The position numbers and the translations under genes were made by a program. A model generated the notes under the pieces. The model searched no databases. It was not told the origin of the DNA and saw nothing but the letters and a program-made list of their open reading frames with translations. A stretch of 64,000 nucleotides of DNA from Strigops habroptila. Lineage: Eukaryota; Chordata; Aves; Psittaciformes; Psittacidae. Numbering within the stretch: the first letter of the stretch is position 1; every line of letters starts with the position of its first letter. Below are positions 10,013 to 24,204 of this stretch, piece by piece. The stretch is from positions 73,347,900 through 73,411,899 of the forward strand of contig NC_044277.2 in the NCBI RefSeq assembly GCF_004027225.2, written 5' to 3'.

Positions 10013-13000
10013 CTAAAAAAGAACAAAAAAACAGAGAGCAGTAACGTAAAAATAATTTAACACAAATTATTAAGGGAAAATAAAAGCAAACATGATCTGC
10101 AGAAAGTAGTTCAGTAACTTCTGTAAATAACATCGACAACCTTGTCTGAAAGGAGAAAAGTAGAAAAATAGCAAAAGCAGTGTTCCAGTGCAAAGTGGCT
10201 CCTAGTCCACGATGTGTTATTAAGCCGAGAATGAAAAGAAATAGCAAAAGCAAGGTTATAAAATTGCAAGCAACCTGTACATGTAGGTCCCAACTCATGT
10301 CACATTTGTTTTGCTCCCACTTGCTTGCCACTCTGTCAGCACTGCTGTGAGGCACGTCAGTGTCACTCTCTCATCATGCATGAGGCCATCATGCATGTCT
10401 TCGTGGGGAATCCCATGCTGGTTTCTCTGAATTATGTGATGGGTAAGGACCACGGCACTCAACTGCTACTGAAAAGTACAGTGTTCAATGCTTCTCTCAG
10501 TGCTGGTGCCTGTTAGCTAATCTGCTTTCGGTAGCAGCATCACGGCTGTTCTGGGAGCCAATATATGGGGTACAGTTGGTGAAGGACTGCAGTACAGATT
10601 TGTAAGTTAAATTCCAATGCCTTGGGCCCATATGTCTTTGAAAGGGATTGCAAGAAAACAAGTAGATATGCAAATCTCATTCAAAATACGTCAGACTATT
10701 TGGTTTTGTCCCTTCTCCAAAAATAGCAATTACAGACAATGAGTCAGTAGCTGTGCTGGAGAGATTAAAGCCAAAAATTTTTCTGACTCTCTGTGTCAGG
10801 AGCATGGAATGGACTCTGTACAAAAAGTAGAATGTGATCCTGTAATTAAGAGTAGTGTTATAATGCATCTATACAAGTCTGCAGGGGCAGTGTTAGTAGT
10901 AGCGTTTCCTAGCCATGTTCTGACTTTGAAACTGTCCTTGGGTATGTAGTGCACGCACTTGCATATACATGATGACTGTCTCCGCTTCATCATTTCTACA
11001 TCAGCCTATTACTTGTGTTTGTGTTGTAACATGCATGATCTGGAAGTGTGTCAAATTCTGGTAAAAACTTGTACCTTCCTCAGCTCTCCATTGACCACAG
11101 CAGCAGAGAGCGAGGTTTCACTGAGTAGTTGGAAATTTTCCCTAGGCAGTACAGACACGCTTGGTGTCAGACACATGGTGCAGGCAGGCTGAAGAAGAAC
11201 AGAGTCGATGCTCCAGAGATTCACCACTTACTTATGCCTTACACAACACTTCCAGCTTGCATGATTAACAGACTCAACAGCATGCAAAACTTATATGCAT
11301 TTAGAGTGCCTTCTACACAAGATAATCAGCTTTCTTCCCAATGTACAGTTCAGAGACACTGTTCTTCCTCCTCCTCTCCCAACCCTGGGGCTGCTGTCAC
11401 CAGATCTGGCAGGGCCAGTACTGAGTTTAAGCAAATATGCTTGATTACAACCATAACCCTTGGCTGATAGAGTGTGGTGTAGAAATGCAGGAACTGGGCC
11501 AATGTGGCTTTACTGCTAGAATCAAGGTGCTTCAGAAATAACCATGGAGTGGGTGACCTCACATCATTGCTAATCCCCTGTGCTGATAACTGAGAGCTGA
11601 TTACATTTGTTAATTTTTCTTCCACCTTTCTCAACATCTGAATGTCAGGGTTGGTGCTAAGAATCGTGAAATAGCCTGATTGCAGGACTAAAACCTCTGT
11701 TGTTCTGGCATTATATGACAGTGGAAGTTGTAACATGCATGAGAGAGTATTTCCTAGTTTAAGCACCACGTAATAAGCCTGAAAATGCTTGAGAGAGATC
11801 TGTCCATGCAAAAGTGCTTCCTACTTCTTTTTCTAAAACTAAGATGAATGAGCTTTCTTCAAGTGCAAGAGGCTGCCTGGAGAATTCACAGGCACTCCCA
11901 AAGATAGCTAACACTGGCTTCTGAGATGGCAGCCACAGCCTCACTCTGCTAAGGTCATTTGTTCAGAAGGGCACAACCGATGGTGTCCCCTTCAAGGAAG
12001 TAGTGCTGAGGAGGAATTAAGCTTTGCAATGGTTGTGAAACAGCCTGCTCCCTATCTGTTGGTTCCTTCCCACAAATCGTTTCTCTGGCCTATCTTCACT
12101 GAGGCCCAGCCAGATGGCTCTCCTCCAGGCACCAGGCTGCGGAGAACGTTAGTAAATAGTCAGCCACACCTGAACTGCTTAGTAGTCTTTGATGGGATCC
12201 TGTTCAGTCAGAAGCTTTCTTTGTTGCCACCCGCTTTGTCCCACGCAACATGGTGTGGCAAACAACAAGCCAGGATATTTCCTGCCTGTCCTGCCTCACC
12301 TCATTCCCTCTTCCCACCAATTTCAGCCATTACACTTTTCCTTTTCCTGCTTTCTCCATGGCGTGGCTCCAAGCAGGCAGCATCCTGCTCCTCATCTCTG
12401 AGATCCAGCATCACTGAGGAGATGCAGGGCCTGGCGGGAAGTGAGGAACAGGAGAAAAACTGACTGCTGCTAACAAGGAAAAAAGACTGATATCTATGAG
12501 TCTGCTGTCATCCTCCTGCTTATTCAGAGAAGGCCTTCTTATAGCTTCTCCTTCACACCAGTGGTCCTGCTCTTCCTTGGGTGTCTTGAAACCATTCAGC
12601 TTTTGTGCAAGTGACATAAAAACTGAGGAGAGTTATTTACTATTATCACAAGGCAAAGGTGGGCTTCCTTGGGTGGTAGGACAGACCCGAACTACTACAT
12701 TTTTAAGGAACATGGTTAGATCTTGCAACGTCTTAAGTTTTCAATAGCAAAAACCAAATCCCTACCAGGAAGGTGAGGCTAAAAGTCTTTAAAAAAACAA
12801 TCAGGTAAAACAGGGACAAACAGTCCTAAGGATAATCCCTGCTTCTCAGAGAGTTTGAGCACGTGATCTCAACACACTGTGCTGTTTGGCAGGATGTTGG
12901 ACTAGTGATGCCAAGATGTGACATCTCTGCCCTTTTCCTGGATCCACTGATAACATGCAGTAATTTATTTCAGTGATAAGTGCTCCAATGGACCAAACAA

Positions 13001-15713
13001 GAAAAAGAATGGAAATTCATTACCATAAAGGCAAAAGAAATTATTATGGCCCTTTAATGTGATCTTGCTACTGATGAATATAAAATGGTTACCAGTGTCC
13101 TCACTATTACTGTGCTACAGCTTGCATCAAGGGCTCAAAACAAAGTCCAGTCTTTCCTAAAGTTGACACACTTCATCTTCACCTTATCCATTCCCTAACA
13201 CTTGTCTTTGTGCATTACTGAAAAGAAAACCTCTCTTTGAAGGAGTTGATTTTGCTGAATGTTCTGTGCCTTTTAAAAGAGCTATATCTAATTGCCTAGC
13301 AGTTTCAGATTTCTCCCTTTTAGCACAGTTAAAAGTAGTTAGCCTTTCTCTGCTGCCAACTCAGTCTTTGTGGACCAGTTCGCCATCACATACCTGGAGT
13401 ACAGGATCCTGCTTTAGCCCAGCTCGCTTCTTCTGCTCAGTGAGATACCAGCTAGATTTCTCTAAGCACAAAAAGAAGAAAACCAGTTCTGCTGACAGTT
13501 TTGCTCCTGCTGCTGCCCATCCAGCTTCCAGGTGCTCCTCAACTCTTCTTCAGACCTTGGGATTGGGAGGTGAGGAGGAGAGGCTTAGCACAGGAGTCAT
13601 CCCGACCGGAAAGGGTGGGGACAGATCATGCAGAGAGGCAGGGTGCAACTCTGCATCAGTTGCTTTTTACTCTACCTTTTATTTATTTATTATTCAAGGA
13701 GTTCAGAAAGCAGGATGCACACAAGCACTATAATGCATTTTTTTTTCTTTTTTTTTCTTTTTTTTCATCTCTCTAAGTGTCTGTGATTCCTAATGAAACA
13801 GTATAGAGAGACTGAAACAAGACTGCTGAGTCTTATTGCCAGCACATTTCAGCTTTCTGGGAAAATTTCCCTTCCAAACCCGTAGACTACAAAGCAAACA
13901 ATTTGTGTGTGATGCAGCTATTTAAGATACTGCAGAATCTTTACTCAATATTTATATAGCTAAGACATTTAGCATCAGTGGTGCATTTGCTGATGCACTG
14001 TTAAATTCGGAGATGCATTTTCTTGTGGTATATTCATGAACTCTTATTGTCCATCATAAATGTTTTTAATGGACTTTGTGCTGAATTAAAATGAATCTGT
14101 CCTGGCAAACTTGCAGCATGAAAAAGTGATGGAAGTCTCCCTTGCCCAGAGATTAAACATATTACAGCCACACCCATAAGTATTCCCAACAAGTCCAAAA
14201 GTGTTCCAGGTTATTTCTGATTAGACTTGTTTTCAACAAGTTAGAAAGATTTGAGTATGAGCTGGTTGCTACTGATGGTGGCTCATTGAAATTTTCCATT
14301 TCTATTTCCATAATAGCTTTGTATGCAAGGAACATTAGCTTAGCCCTCAGGCTGATGTCTACTATAGCTTTAATTTTCTCTGTGTGTGCACGTGGTTTGT
14401 GTGAGTGTGCATGTTGGGGGAGGAGGAATGAGACAAAAGAGCTCAAAGAAAATGACAATGCCATTTCAAATCAAAGATCAATAAAGAAATTTTGATCCAA
14501 ACTGTATATGACAAACAAGTCCCACAGTCAGTCTGTAGATTCTCAGTAGTACTCTGTGAGGTAGCGACCACTGTGTAATCTGAAGACTATGTAAACAGGT
14601 GATGGTTGGATTCAGTTCACCAAATTTCAGACATATACAATGAGGATGTCTACATGTCAGCAAGGTGTCTACACTTCCACAGTTGTCAGCAAGATTTAGG
14701 GTATGATTCACACTCTACAGGTGTCTTCTTTAGAATGAAATGGATAGTCCCCTAGATGCCACTAACTGTGCTGATCTCTGAGTTTAATAGCAGCCTACCC
14801 ACCCCATGCAGGTGTAGATTGCTGTGCTGAGTGCATCATCACTCAGGCAAGATGAGTCCCACCTCTGTGTGCTACACGCAACTTAAAATTAAGGTTTGTC
14901 ATGACCACACAGAAAGGGTGTTCGTCCTGTCATACCTGTCAGTAGCTCTGCACATCTAGATTGTATAAGAAATCATTTAAAAGATTGCTTGTGTTGCAAG
15001 GGAGGGAGTGGGGACACTTCACTAAAAAGATCTGGTTTATACTTTGATATTAATGGCGTCTTGCTTGAGCTTGTTTAACCTCATCTGGTTGGGCATGCTG
15101 TATGCAGATCCACGAGACTGAAGTCCAGTCTTCCCAGAACTTGCAAAACAGATTGGGCCAGCAGGAGCAGACATCTGATCCCACATGCGTCTCATCACTG
15201 TAAATCCTGTCTTCCTGCCTAGCATCTCTAATTGGGGTGGTTAGGGTGAAAGGAGAGCAAAGGACTTGCTCTGCTGTAATGCAAGCCTTTGCCTGCACAC
15301 TGATTATGTTTGATCTGCAAATCCTAAATCACTTCGATCTCACATATGTGAACAGACTGTCTCATTCCCCATAAGATATAATCACCTCTGTAATGGACTT
15401 AGGATTATGGAGTTCATTGCACCCATGCGTTTCCTACAGTCTCAAAAAAAATTATACCTTTATTTTTTAAGCCTGCTGTGAGTATCTCTATTTTTATAGC
15501 TTAAAAAGAAAAGGGGGGGGGGGGGGAAGAAGACAGGTGGACGTTGGAATGGGCACAACAGATTCACTTGATCAAATTTTTCCTTCACCTGAAACACACA
15601 GCTGTGTTTGGTTTGGTTTTCTTTCTTTCTTCCTGAAGGTTTCACCAATACTCCTCCAATTGCTCCTTCTGATTTTATAGAAATGGGTGTGGAATAAAAC
15701 CCCAAATAAATTC
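10013..15713. other. Long non-coding stretch upstream of the CMBL coding start
   Basis: No coding exon recognised on either strand. The few open frames of about 150 codons (for example minus 11350-11811 and plus 13266-13733) lack family motifs and are within what chance gives in a window this size. The 5' non-coding exon of CMBL must lie here or further right. A T-rich low-complexity run is at about 13739-13766. Confidence 0.5.
15513..15526 (+). repeat. Poly-G run (14 G)
   Basis: An uninterrupted homopolymer of 14 G directly visible in the sequence. It can form quadruplex structures and is prone to length error in sequencing. Confidence 0.9.
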
Positions 15714-16511
15714 TCTATTGGGTTTGCATGGCAAGGTTTTGGTAGTGAGAGGGCTACACGGGTGGCTTCTGTGAGATGCTGCCAGAAGCTTCCCCCATGT
15801 CAGACAAAACCAATGCCAGCTGGCTACAAGACGGATCCACCACTGGCCAAGGCCGAGCCCATCAGTGATGGTGGTGGCTCCTCTGGGAGTTAAGAAGGGG
15901 AAACAGTTACTGCACAGGGGCAACTGCAGCCAGAGAGAGAAGTGAGAACATGTGAGAGAAGCAGCTCTGCAGACACCAAGGTCAGTGCAGAAGGACGGAA
16001 GGAGGTGCTCCAGGCACTGGAGCAGAGATTCCCCTGCGGCCCATGGTGCAGACCATGGTGAGGCAGCTGTGCCCCTGCAGCCCAGGGAGGATCCCACACT
16101 GGAGCAGGGGAAGAGTGTGAGGAGTGCTCCCTGGGGAGGAATGAGCAGCAGAGACAACGTGTGATGAACTGACCACAACCTCCATTCCATGTTCCTCTGT
16201 GCCACTGGGAGGGAAGAGGTAGAGAAATCAGGAGTAAAGTTGAGCCTGGAAAGAAAGGAGGGGTGAGGGAAGGTGTTTTTAAGATTGGTTTTCTCATTAT
16301 CCTGCTCTGATTTGATTGGTAATAAATTAAATTAATTTCCCCAAATCAAGTCTGTTTCACCCATAATGGTAATTACTAAATGATCTCTCCCTGACTTTAT
16401 CCCGACCCACAAGCCTTTTGATATATTTTTTCTCCCCTGTCCAGCTGAGGAGAGCAGTGATAGAGTGGCTTTGGTAGGCACCTGGTGTCCAGCCAGGGTC
16501 AACCCATCACA
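15714..16511 (+). mobile_element. Solo LTR, avian ERVL-like, about 0.8 kb
   Basis: The sequence starts at TATTGGGTTTGCATGGCAAG and ends at GGGTCAACCCATCACA, which I recognise as the two ends of an abundant bird LTR. Internal landmarks include GGTTTTGGTAG, AAGCTTCCCC, AACTGACCACAACC and an AATAAA signal near 16321, all in plus orientation. No internal gag/pol sequence is adjacent, so it is a solo LTR. No exact target duplication is visible, consistent with an old insertion; the 5' edge is uncertain by a few bases. Confidence 0.75.
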
Positions 16512-19500
16512 ATCCTTATGGCTGTTGACTGTAATTTTAGCTGTATGTTAACATGAAACCCAACAAGCCTGCTCTCTGGAGGCAAAATAGAAGGGTATTC
16601 TCTGCCAGACAGCTACTGATAGATAAAAACCCAGAAAGGCAAGTACACTGCTGGCATCTAGTGCAGAAGGGAAAGAGTCCAATGGAGAGACCAATGGACA
16701 GGCTTAAACATGTCCCATTCACCATCACCTGGTACAGTATTTGGAGTGCTGCTGGTAGCAACAGACTTGTCAGAAAGTTGAAATCATTACAAATGTTATA
16801 TTTATGGTGTGAAAAACCTGTTCAAAGCACCTATGATGAGTGATGCTCTGCTTGCAGCCTAGAAGCTGTAGAGAAATCAAGAGGGATGGCAAGGCTTCTC
16901 TCCCCTCTTGCATGGGTCCTGCTGGCAATAGCAGCCTTGTTAAGGAGTTACCATCACTAAGGATACCTTGAGAGGAACTGGTGGAGAGGATCTCAAGAAG
17001 GGTTAGCGGAGAAGCACAGTGAGATGGAGCCAGAACAGCACAGCTCTGCAGGGCCAGCTGTAGTCCAGTGAGGGCTCTGTACCCAGCTCCTGCCCGGAGA
17101 ACAAGAGGCATCCTTTGGGACTTGAGGAGCTACAGGAGAGCAGCAGAGCTAGTCCCTCTCACACATTCACTGAAAACAGGGCCTTATCAGTGGGCTTGTA
17201 ATTTGGAGCTGGGATTGGGGTTCTTGCTTCTGAATGTTATTCTGATTCCTTTCCCTCCATCCAGTAAAAGGCTGCATACCTAAACTTATCTACCAAGTCA
17301 TCACTTGGGAGGGAAGAAATATAGTTTAACAAGTCTGATTTCATTTTCCAGGTTTCTGGCTTTGGTTTCTAGTCAGTGTTTGAATAAAGACCCTTGGAAA
17401 TTGGGCCAACTCTTGTTACTGCAAATCAAGGCTTGGCATGAGGTTAACATATACTTTCACTGCCATCAGTGAAAACTAGTCTCACAGTTTTGTTCTTTAC
17501 CATTTACCTAGCGTGGTACTCTGGAGATTGCTGCTGCCTTTGCCTGGAGCATTAAAAAAAGTCTCCAGGAATTCTCTGATTTGGCTAGTAGAGAGCCATG
17601 TCCCCACTCTTTCCCATGCTTTCCCATGTGTCTAAGAAGAAAGGCTCCGAAGTCTTTTCTCTGTGGGAGTGACCTTATCTGCTTCATCTGGTGCCACACT
17701 GGCAGGCACTGCTGTTTTCCCTGAGCACCCGCCATTCCTCACAAGGCACCAGGACCCAGGCCAGGGCAGTTGCTGCTTCTTTGCTATTAATCTTTGCATC
17801 TCTTGCCATGCGTTTTTATTTGCTGCTAAAAAATAAAAGATTCAGTCTGTCATCATCTCTCCCCTTTGGCCATCTCCCCATTGCATCCACCCCCTTCCCT
17901 GGCTTTCTACTCTACTCCATTTTTGTGAGTTATCTGAAACCACTGGTGTCAACTTGTTTCTGGCTGTCCCTCTTAATGTCCCTCTGAGTGTCCTGTTTTT
18001 CTTTTGGGTAGGCTAGGGTCAGCTCTCAGAGGATACAACTCCTTTTCTCCCTAAAATCAAAAGTATGGTTCTGACCACAGGGACAGGAGGTCATCTGCAA
18101 AAAAATTATTTTCAATAGGCATGTTCCTAATTTGCTTGTTGGCATGTGCAACTGGTTGACCCAACAGCTTCTGGGTTTCTCATGCCTGGTTTGGATTAAT
18201 TTTTACCTAAAATAAATTGTGACTGTTTAGTCTCAAATTTCCTGTTTTTGCTGAAAGAGCCTGTGGGATTTCAGGGGGTGTGTTTTGTGAACTTTATAGA
18301 AAAAGGGTGGAGTATAACTTCAATTATGCCAAAGCAATAAACAGGAACTATTTTATTGCAGGTGACATGCAAAGAGGCGTATTAAAATTACCTAATGCTG
18401 CCCAGGTGTTTCTAGGTTATTCAGTAGCTCACCACTTTAGTAAGAAACACTTTTAATGGAATTTCAGTACAAGGCACATGACTACAAACAATAATGAATA
18501 TTAATAGTAATATATAAGGAAAATAGTACATTTTGGAGCAATGCCTCTGAAATAGCTATCCCAGATCAGAGGCAACATCCCCGTTGCACTGAACGGTATA
18601 AATAGAAACATCACCAAGACAACAGAATTAAAATTACATGGATAATTGCATGGTTTAAGGGCTGATTTCCTTATCTAACATCATGAACATCTATTATTTG
18701 CATTGTTTAAGAATGTGTCTTATTTTTTCTTAGCAAATACTTTGTTTTCTCTAAAACTACAAAAATTTGGAACCCAGAAATGACTATAAAGTAATTTTCC
18801 TTTCAGTTATCCACTACTCACACTATGAAGTTCAAAGATTAATTCATTCCTCATATTTAGTCATTGAAAGCTGAATTTTGTATGCAGAATTTTCCCCATA
18901 AAATGTTATTTGGAATGCACTGTCTCATGCAAAACTCATCTAATGTTCATCTTATATTTCCAGAACTTTCTGGGATTAATCAGCTAGGAGGGGGTCATTT
19001 TGTTTGTTTGTTACTGGGGCTGTGTTTGCACAGAGATATAGACACACTTTTGGTCTTCAGTACAAATAAGTTGCCTTGGACAAAAAGCTGCACCTTGTGC
19101 CAGTAGAATTTACCCCCCTTTTCAGAAGAGCTAACTTTCATGAGTAGAAATCTGGCTTTTCCTCTGTAAACTCCCAGTGTGCACTTGAACAGTTTGACCA
19201 AACCTCCTTCCCATGTTTGCTTGACTTTAAAAGTCCTGTTTTGCAAACGTGTCTGTGTGTTAGTAATATTGGACTGGATCCAGTCAGCTTTGGACTGCAT
19301 CCCACAGAGTCATACAGACGCCCAAGTGCAACATCAAAGAAGCAAGTTTAAGGAAAGTATGTGTAAGAACGTCTAATTATATTACAAGGTAATTACTATA
19401 CATAAATCAATTCAGAGCAACCAAAGTACTTTATTAAATACATTTGCAGAGAGTACCTGTTCCTACCTTTTTTCTAAAGCAAAAAGAAAGCAGAAGGAAA

Positions 19501-21269
19501 TTACATTTGAGTGTAATCCTGCAAATGGTGAAGCCTGTGCTGGGAGTGAGTGTACCTAACTACCAGGCAGTTTAATAAAATCAGTTTCTAAGAGTCCCTG
19601 AGCATATGCTGGAGTAAACACATTACGGAGGATCTCAGAAGAGAGGAAGGGTCCAGGCAGGGAAGGGGCCAGCCCACTGTGTGTCTCCTGCCCAGCGCTG
19701 CCCAGGGCAGGCACAGGCAGGCACATGGGCAACGTGCAATACGCGTGGAAGGGAGCATTCGGGCCAGGGAGGCCAACCAGGCCGCACTTGCTGTCCACTT
19801 GATTCAGAGAGGAGGTCTGCCATGTGTGGCATCAAACACCATGATGTGGAAGAGGTTGTCCCCCCCTGCCACCCAGACATCTGTCCCTGCCTGCCTGGAC
19901 AGTTAAAATTTTGGCAAGGGCTATCTGTGCCAAAGCAGCTGTGCCCACAAGGACTGAACTCTCAAGCTTGCTTTTCCACAGCTTGTTTGCGAATTAGTGA
20001 GTTTCAAACAGGAGATTTCAGCACAAGCTTAAGAAGAAAACTTTAAGAAGATTTGCTCTTCAGGGCTGATATTTGCACCTCCAGATCTGACAATTCACAG
20101 CATTCTGCTTCCTTCTGGTCTGAAACAAATGGACCTTAGTTGCCTGACAGATCCACAATGAGATCTCAGAGAGCTCACAAGTTATGGGCCATGAGGCAAA
20201 AAGCTTAGGACTACCTTATTCAGTCCTTCACAAGTTTCCTTTCTAGGGTGCTTTGATTTTCCCTTTTTTTCCCAGAAAGCTATGGAGATGATGGCCTGTC
20301 TGTACTTGACACAGCAGCTACCATAAGGCAGGCCCCTTCTAGAGCTTTGCCTTGAGCTGCAGCTCAGACCTCAGGCCAAGCTCATCTGCTCATTACAGCC
20401 TGTTCTCCTAGTTCAGGAGGAAAAAACAACCCAAACCAGAAACCCTTCCCCATCAAGCTGGAATCAAATCCCCAGTCACCTGCCTCTCTTCAAAGAGACC
20501 AACAGTCTGAACCACAACTTATTAGCTTCCCCAGATGTCCCAGCCTGCATGTAGGTTTGCTTAGGGAGCTGAGATCACCACTTGCTTCTACCAAGCCAGA
20601 CCCCAGTATGTTTCCTTTCCTCCTTGTGCAAACCTTCTTGTAAGCTCAGATACAAACAATAAAGTTCTCCAGTGTGTGGACGATCATCCGGCTTGTTCTC
20701 TGGATGAAGAGGGGGAGGGAAAAAAGGAAAATTAGCCACCTTCTCCGCAGAAAGAATTCATAGTGTGTCTCTACCATCACAAACTCTTTCTAATGAAAGA
20801 GTCATAGATTGGTATTAATGGAGTAGCATTTGTCTGAGTGTCCATGCAAAAAATAAGAATTTCATACAAAGGAGATAGGAATAACACTGTGGAAGGAAGT
20901 CTTGGATAGGCTGGTCCTGAAAGAAGGACCAAGGACTTGCTATCCAAGACATATGCCCTCAGTGTAGCCTTGAAGTTTTAACATAAATATGCTGGGGCAG
21001 AGATCCACATTCAAGCCACTGCTCCACCATGCTCATTCGTGCAGAGGCTGCCATACCCACATGGCTACTTCTTACTCTCTGTCTATCTCTTCTGTGAGAT
21101 CCTTTATACAGACAGTTATGCTTTCACGTAAGCAGGAACCGGAAGCCTGATTCCTCTTATTCCAGTCAGATATCAGTATACTATTAGCTATTCCAACACT
21201 TCCTCTCTGGTTTTAAGTGCTTGATCTCTTTCCCTGAAATTTCGTCAAAAGCAGCATGGAAACTACACT

Positions 21270-21320
21270 TTTAGACAGATAGATAGATATTTTATATATA
21301 TTTACCCCCCCCCCCAAAAA
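21270..21320. repeat. Microsatellite cluster (GATA run, TA run, poly-C)
   Basis: A short AGAT/GATA repeat is followed by a TATA-type run and then 11 uninterrupted C (21305-21315) and an A run. This is simple-sequence DNA only. Confidence 0.85.
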
Positions 21321-22097
21321 AATCACAGCCAGCTCATTTCACTTCCTCAGAGTTAAACCCCATGGTTTAGCTGAGCACAACCATTTCCGTATACTATGCA
21401 ACAATTGTGGTAAGTTCTTTCCTGTGAGAAAAGACATAAATGCCAATATTTTTAAACGTAAAGCTCTGAGAGCTAAACAAATTCTCATGGAAAACTACAT
21501 GTCATGTGATTTGAAAGCCAACAGTAAGCACGGCATGACTCAGAAGAACAGCAATGAAACTGCACATTCCTCAGTCAACTTGTGAATTATGCAAACAGAA
21601 AGCCAGAAATTAAATAACAGGCTTCTGCCTTACTATTTGTAATTAAGGCCTTTCATTACCACAAAATGCTTTTATAATACAGGTTTTTTAAAAGGCCTGT
21701 TTTATGTTTCCTGCTTTGATGGGATAAAAAGGTTTTGTGGCATTCGGGAAACAGCTGGTTTCCCTAAATGCAAACTAGGTTCTGCACGTTTCGCCTGGGT
21801 ATAGTTCAGAGTAATTTCTGATGTGTTTATGTTCATCTTTCAGGCAGCTGAACACGAACTGGCAGTCATGTTGCTTACTCCTGAAAATCTCCCAAAGGAT
21901 CTGCAGGCTTCAAAGGCTGTTAGGAATTCTTCATATTCTTTGGATAGGTTATCTTTCTGAGGAGCACTTCTTTCTGTGATCTCCCAACAGCAGCTGAAAG
22001 CCAGCTCCTTGTCACACCTGTAACTTTCTTTTCTCTTGTGCTAAATGTCTCTCAATTTATCTTACATGCAAATTTTACAAACAAGAATATACTTTGT

Positions 22098-22181
22098 TTT
22101 TTCTGTTGTGTTTTTTGGTTTTTTGTTTGGTTTTGGGGTTTGGGTTTTGGTGGGTTTTGTTTTTGGTTTTTTTTTTTGTGA
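22098..22181 (+). repeat. G/T-rich tract (GGTTT-like)
   Basis: About 80 bases made almost only of T and G on the plus strand, with repeated GGTTT, GGGGTTTGGG and poly-T pieces. It has repeated G-runs that could pair as a quadruplex. Similar tracts occur at 34617-34651 and 44896-44970. Confidence 0.85.
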
Positions 22182-24204
22182 AAACAAGAAATAGACGGTT
22201 TTTTCCAGTTTGTTGTCTCTGGATTGAAAAGAAAATGAACATGACTGAGATGCTGAAGAAGCCAAGCTCAAGCCAAGCTCAGAAGAGCCAAACCAGTACA
22301 GGTCCCAGTTCTACAATGCATACCACTTTCCCAAGACCCCATTCACTTTATTCCCTAGGCTCCGGGAGCAGCTTTGATTTGTCTATGGAGCACAATACTA
22401 AATATATATGACAATTTTGTCAGTACAGGGATTTAGGATGGACATCCAGGTGAGTAAAAATTTGTATCTTTCAGCTTCCAGCTTTCATTAAAATGTCATA
22501 TTAAATAACTGAAAATTAATAGGCAGAGAATCTTATTGAGAGTCTGTAACTATATATGATACTTGGCACATTAGTAAATACCTTTAAGAAATTGACAGAG
22601 ATCAATACAGCAACTGGAATACAGGAGACAGGGAAAGTGTGATGGAAAAATAGATGGAAAAGTCACTGAACTGTAACTACATTTTACTAAATGTTTTTTT
22701 GCTCTGCATATTATGAATATGGGTTTTCAAAAACAGAAAGAGCGCTTTAATGTCTTCTCATGTGTCTTTCAGTGACAATCTAAATTCAACCCTTTTTTGG
22801 TCATGGTAGCTGATCTGGAATTGATCCTACATCCAAAATGTACAAGCCAATCCAAAGTATAGTGTAGGTCCAAGAACATTTCAGTTATAATCATGAAAGA
22901 TATCTTAACATAAATGTATCAACATATTTAACATAAGCATACATTTTCAAAACAGAGTTTTCAACTGCAGTTGATAAAATCTAAAGCAGAAAACCAAGCA
23001 CAAAATACAGATTCCAATTCACTTACATTCACAGATCCCCACTGCCCAGACAAACTAGATAGCATAGGGTCCCCTCTCTTGACCTACTTAGACTGCACGA
23101 TAAAGGCTGCTGGTGAGAACACATCAGTTCACACATGCATGCTGCTCAGTAGGACTGTGCTGACATGCTGCCAGATTAGATCCAATCCCTTATGGCCAGG
23201 TTCACACAACACGTAAGACCATTCATTGCATAAGTGCTGGAGCACTCCCACAACCTATCCCTGCCCCCTGTTCCCCTCCTGGTGGAGAGCCAAAGCCTTT
23301 CTCCTTCCTCTTGACTTTGGACTGCTTGACGCTGCCAACAGGACATTTTAGCAGGTAGCATTTTCCACAGAATTTCCTTTGACTTGAACCAAACATTCGC
23401 TGAATGTCTTTGGGGTGGCAGTGACCCCTACCTGAGCCCTCATCAATAAGGCAAGCTTAGAAACTTCTGGCATGTCCTTCCCATATCACCCAAACAGAGG
23501 GACAAGGGGCAGGAGCTAGGATTTTCTGCAGCTGACTGGAGGCAGAGGCCATGAGGCACTGGCACATCACCCAGCTCCTCCTGGGGGAAGTGCTAAGTCC
23601 CCAGATCTTTGTCCACAACCACCTACAGCCGCGGCTGAGCACAGGCAATGACTGCCCCAGCTCAAGGGGTTCTGGCAGCCGTGGGATGTGATCTGGGGGT
23701 TGTTCTAGGGAAGATAGAGCAAGGGACGGTGTCCTAAGGGAGGACAGCAGATCCGCAGCTTCTGGAGACTTACTTGTTCGGCTGCCTCCAGTGCTGGCAA
23801 GGTGCAGGGCAGCTGTGCAGGATGCTGCTTCACATGTTGAAGGCTTCAGACACCTAGAAATGCCCTGGGGCTTGTCAGATAATAGGCTTACTCAGGCGGC
23901 AGCATTCGAGGCAGTCTGTTTCCCAACATCGGCAGCTGCTTATTTCATGGCCCATCAAACTGTCAGATGGCCACAGCCGGGTGCATACCACCATGGTTCC
24001 TGCCTGGCCGGTCGAGTACAGGCCCCAGAGGTGCTCCATCTCCTCCACCACCCTCTTCTCAGCCTCTGCCCACCTCCTGGGGCTGGAGCGGAGGTGCCCT
24101 CTTGTGGCGCCCACGGGGCTGTGTCCCCTCTTGGATCAGCCCACACCCCTGTCTGCTCTCCAGGTCTCTGTTGCCTGGAAGCACTTTCACTGCAACTTCC
24201 ATAC

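Noticed and set aside
11350-11811. Minus-strand open frame of 153 codons
   Set aside because: No recognisable motif, no splice context, and frames of this length are expected a few times by chance in 64 kb read six ways.
13266-13733. Plus-strand open frame of 155 codons
   Set aside because: Composition and lack of motifs suggest chance; nothing nearby supports an exon.
22098-22181. Interstitial telomere repeat
   Set aside because: The pieces are GGTTT-like and irregular, with no run of TTAGGG units.
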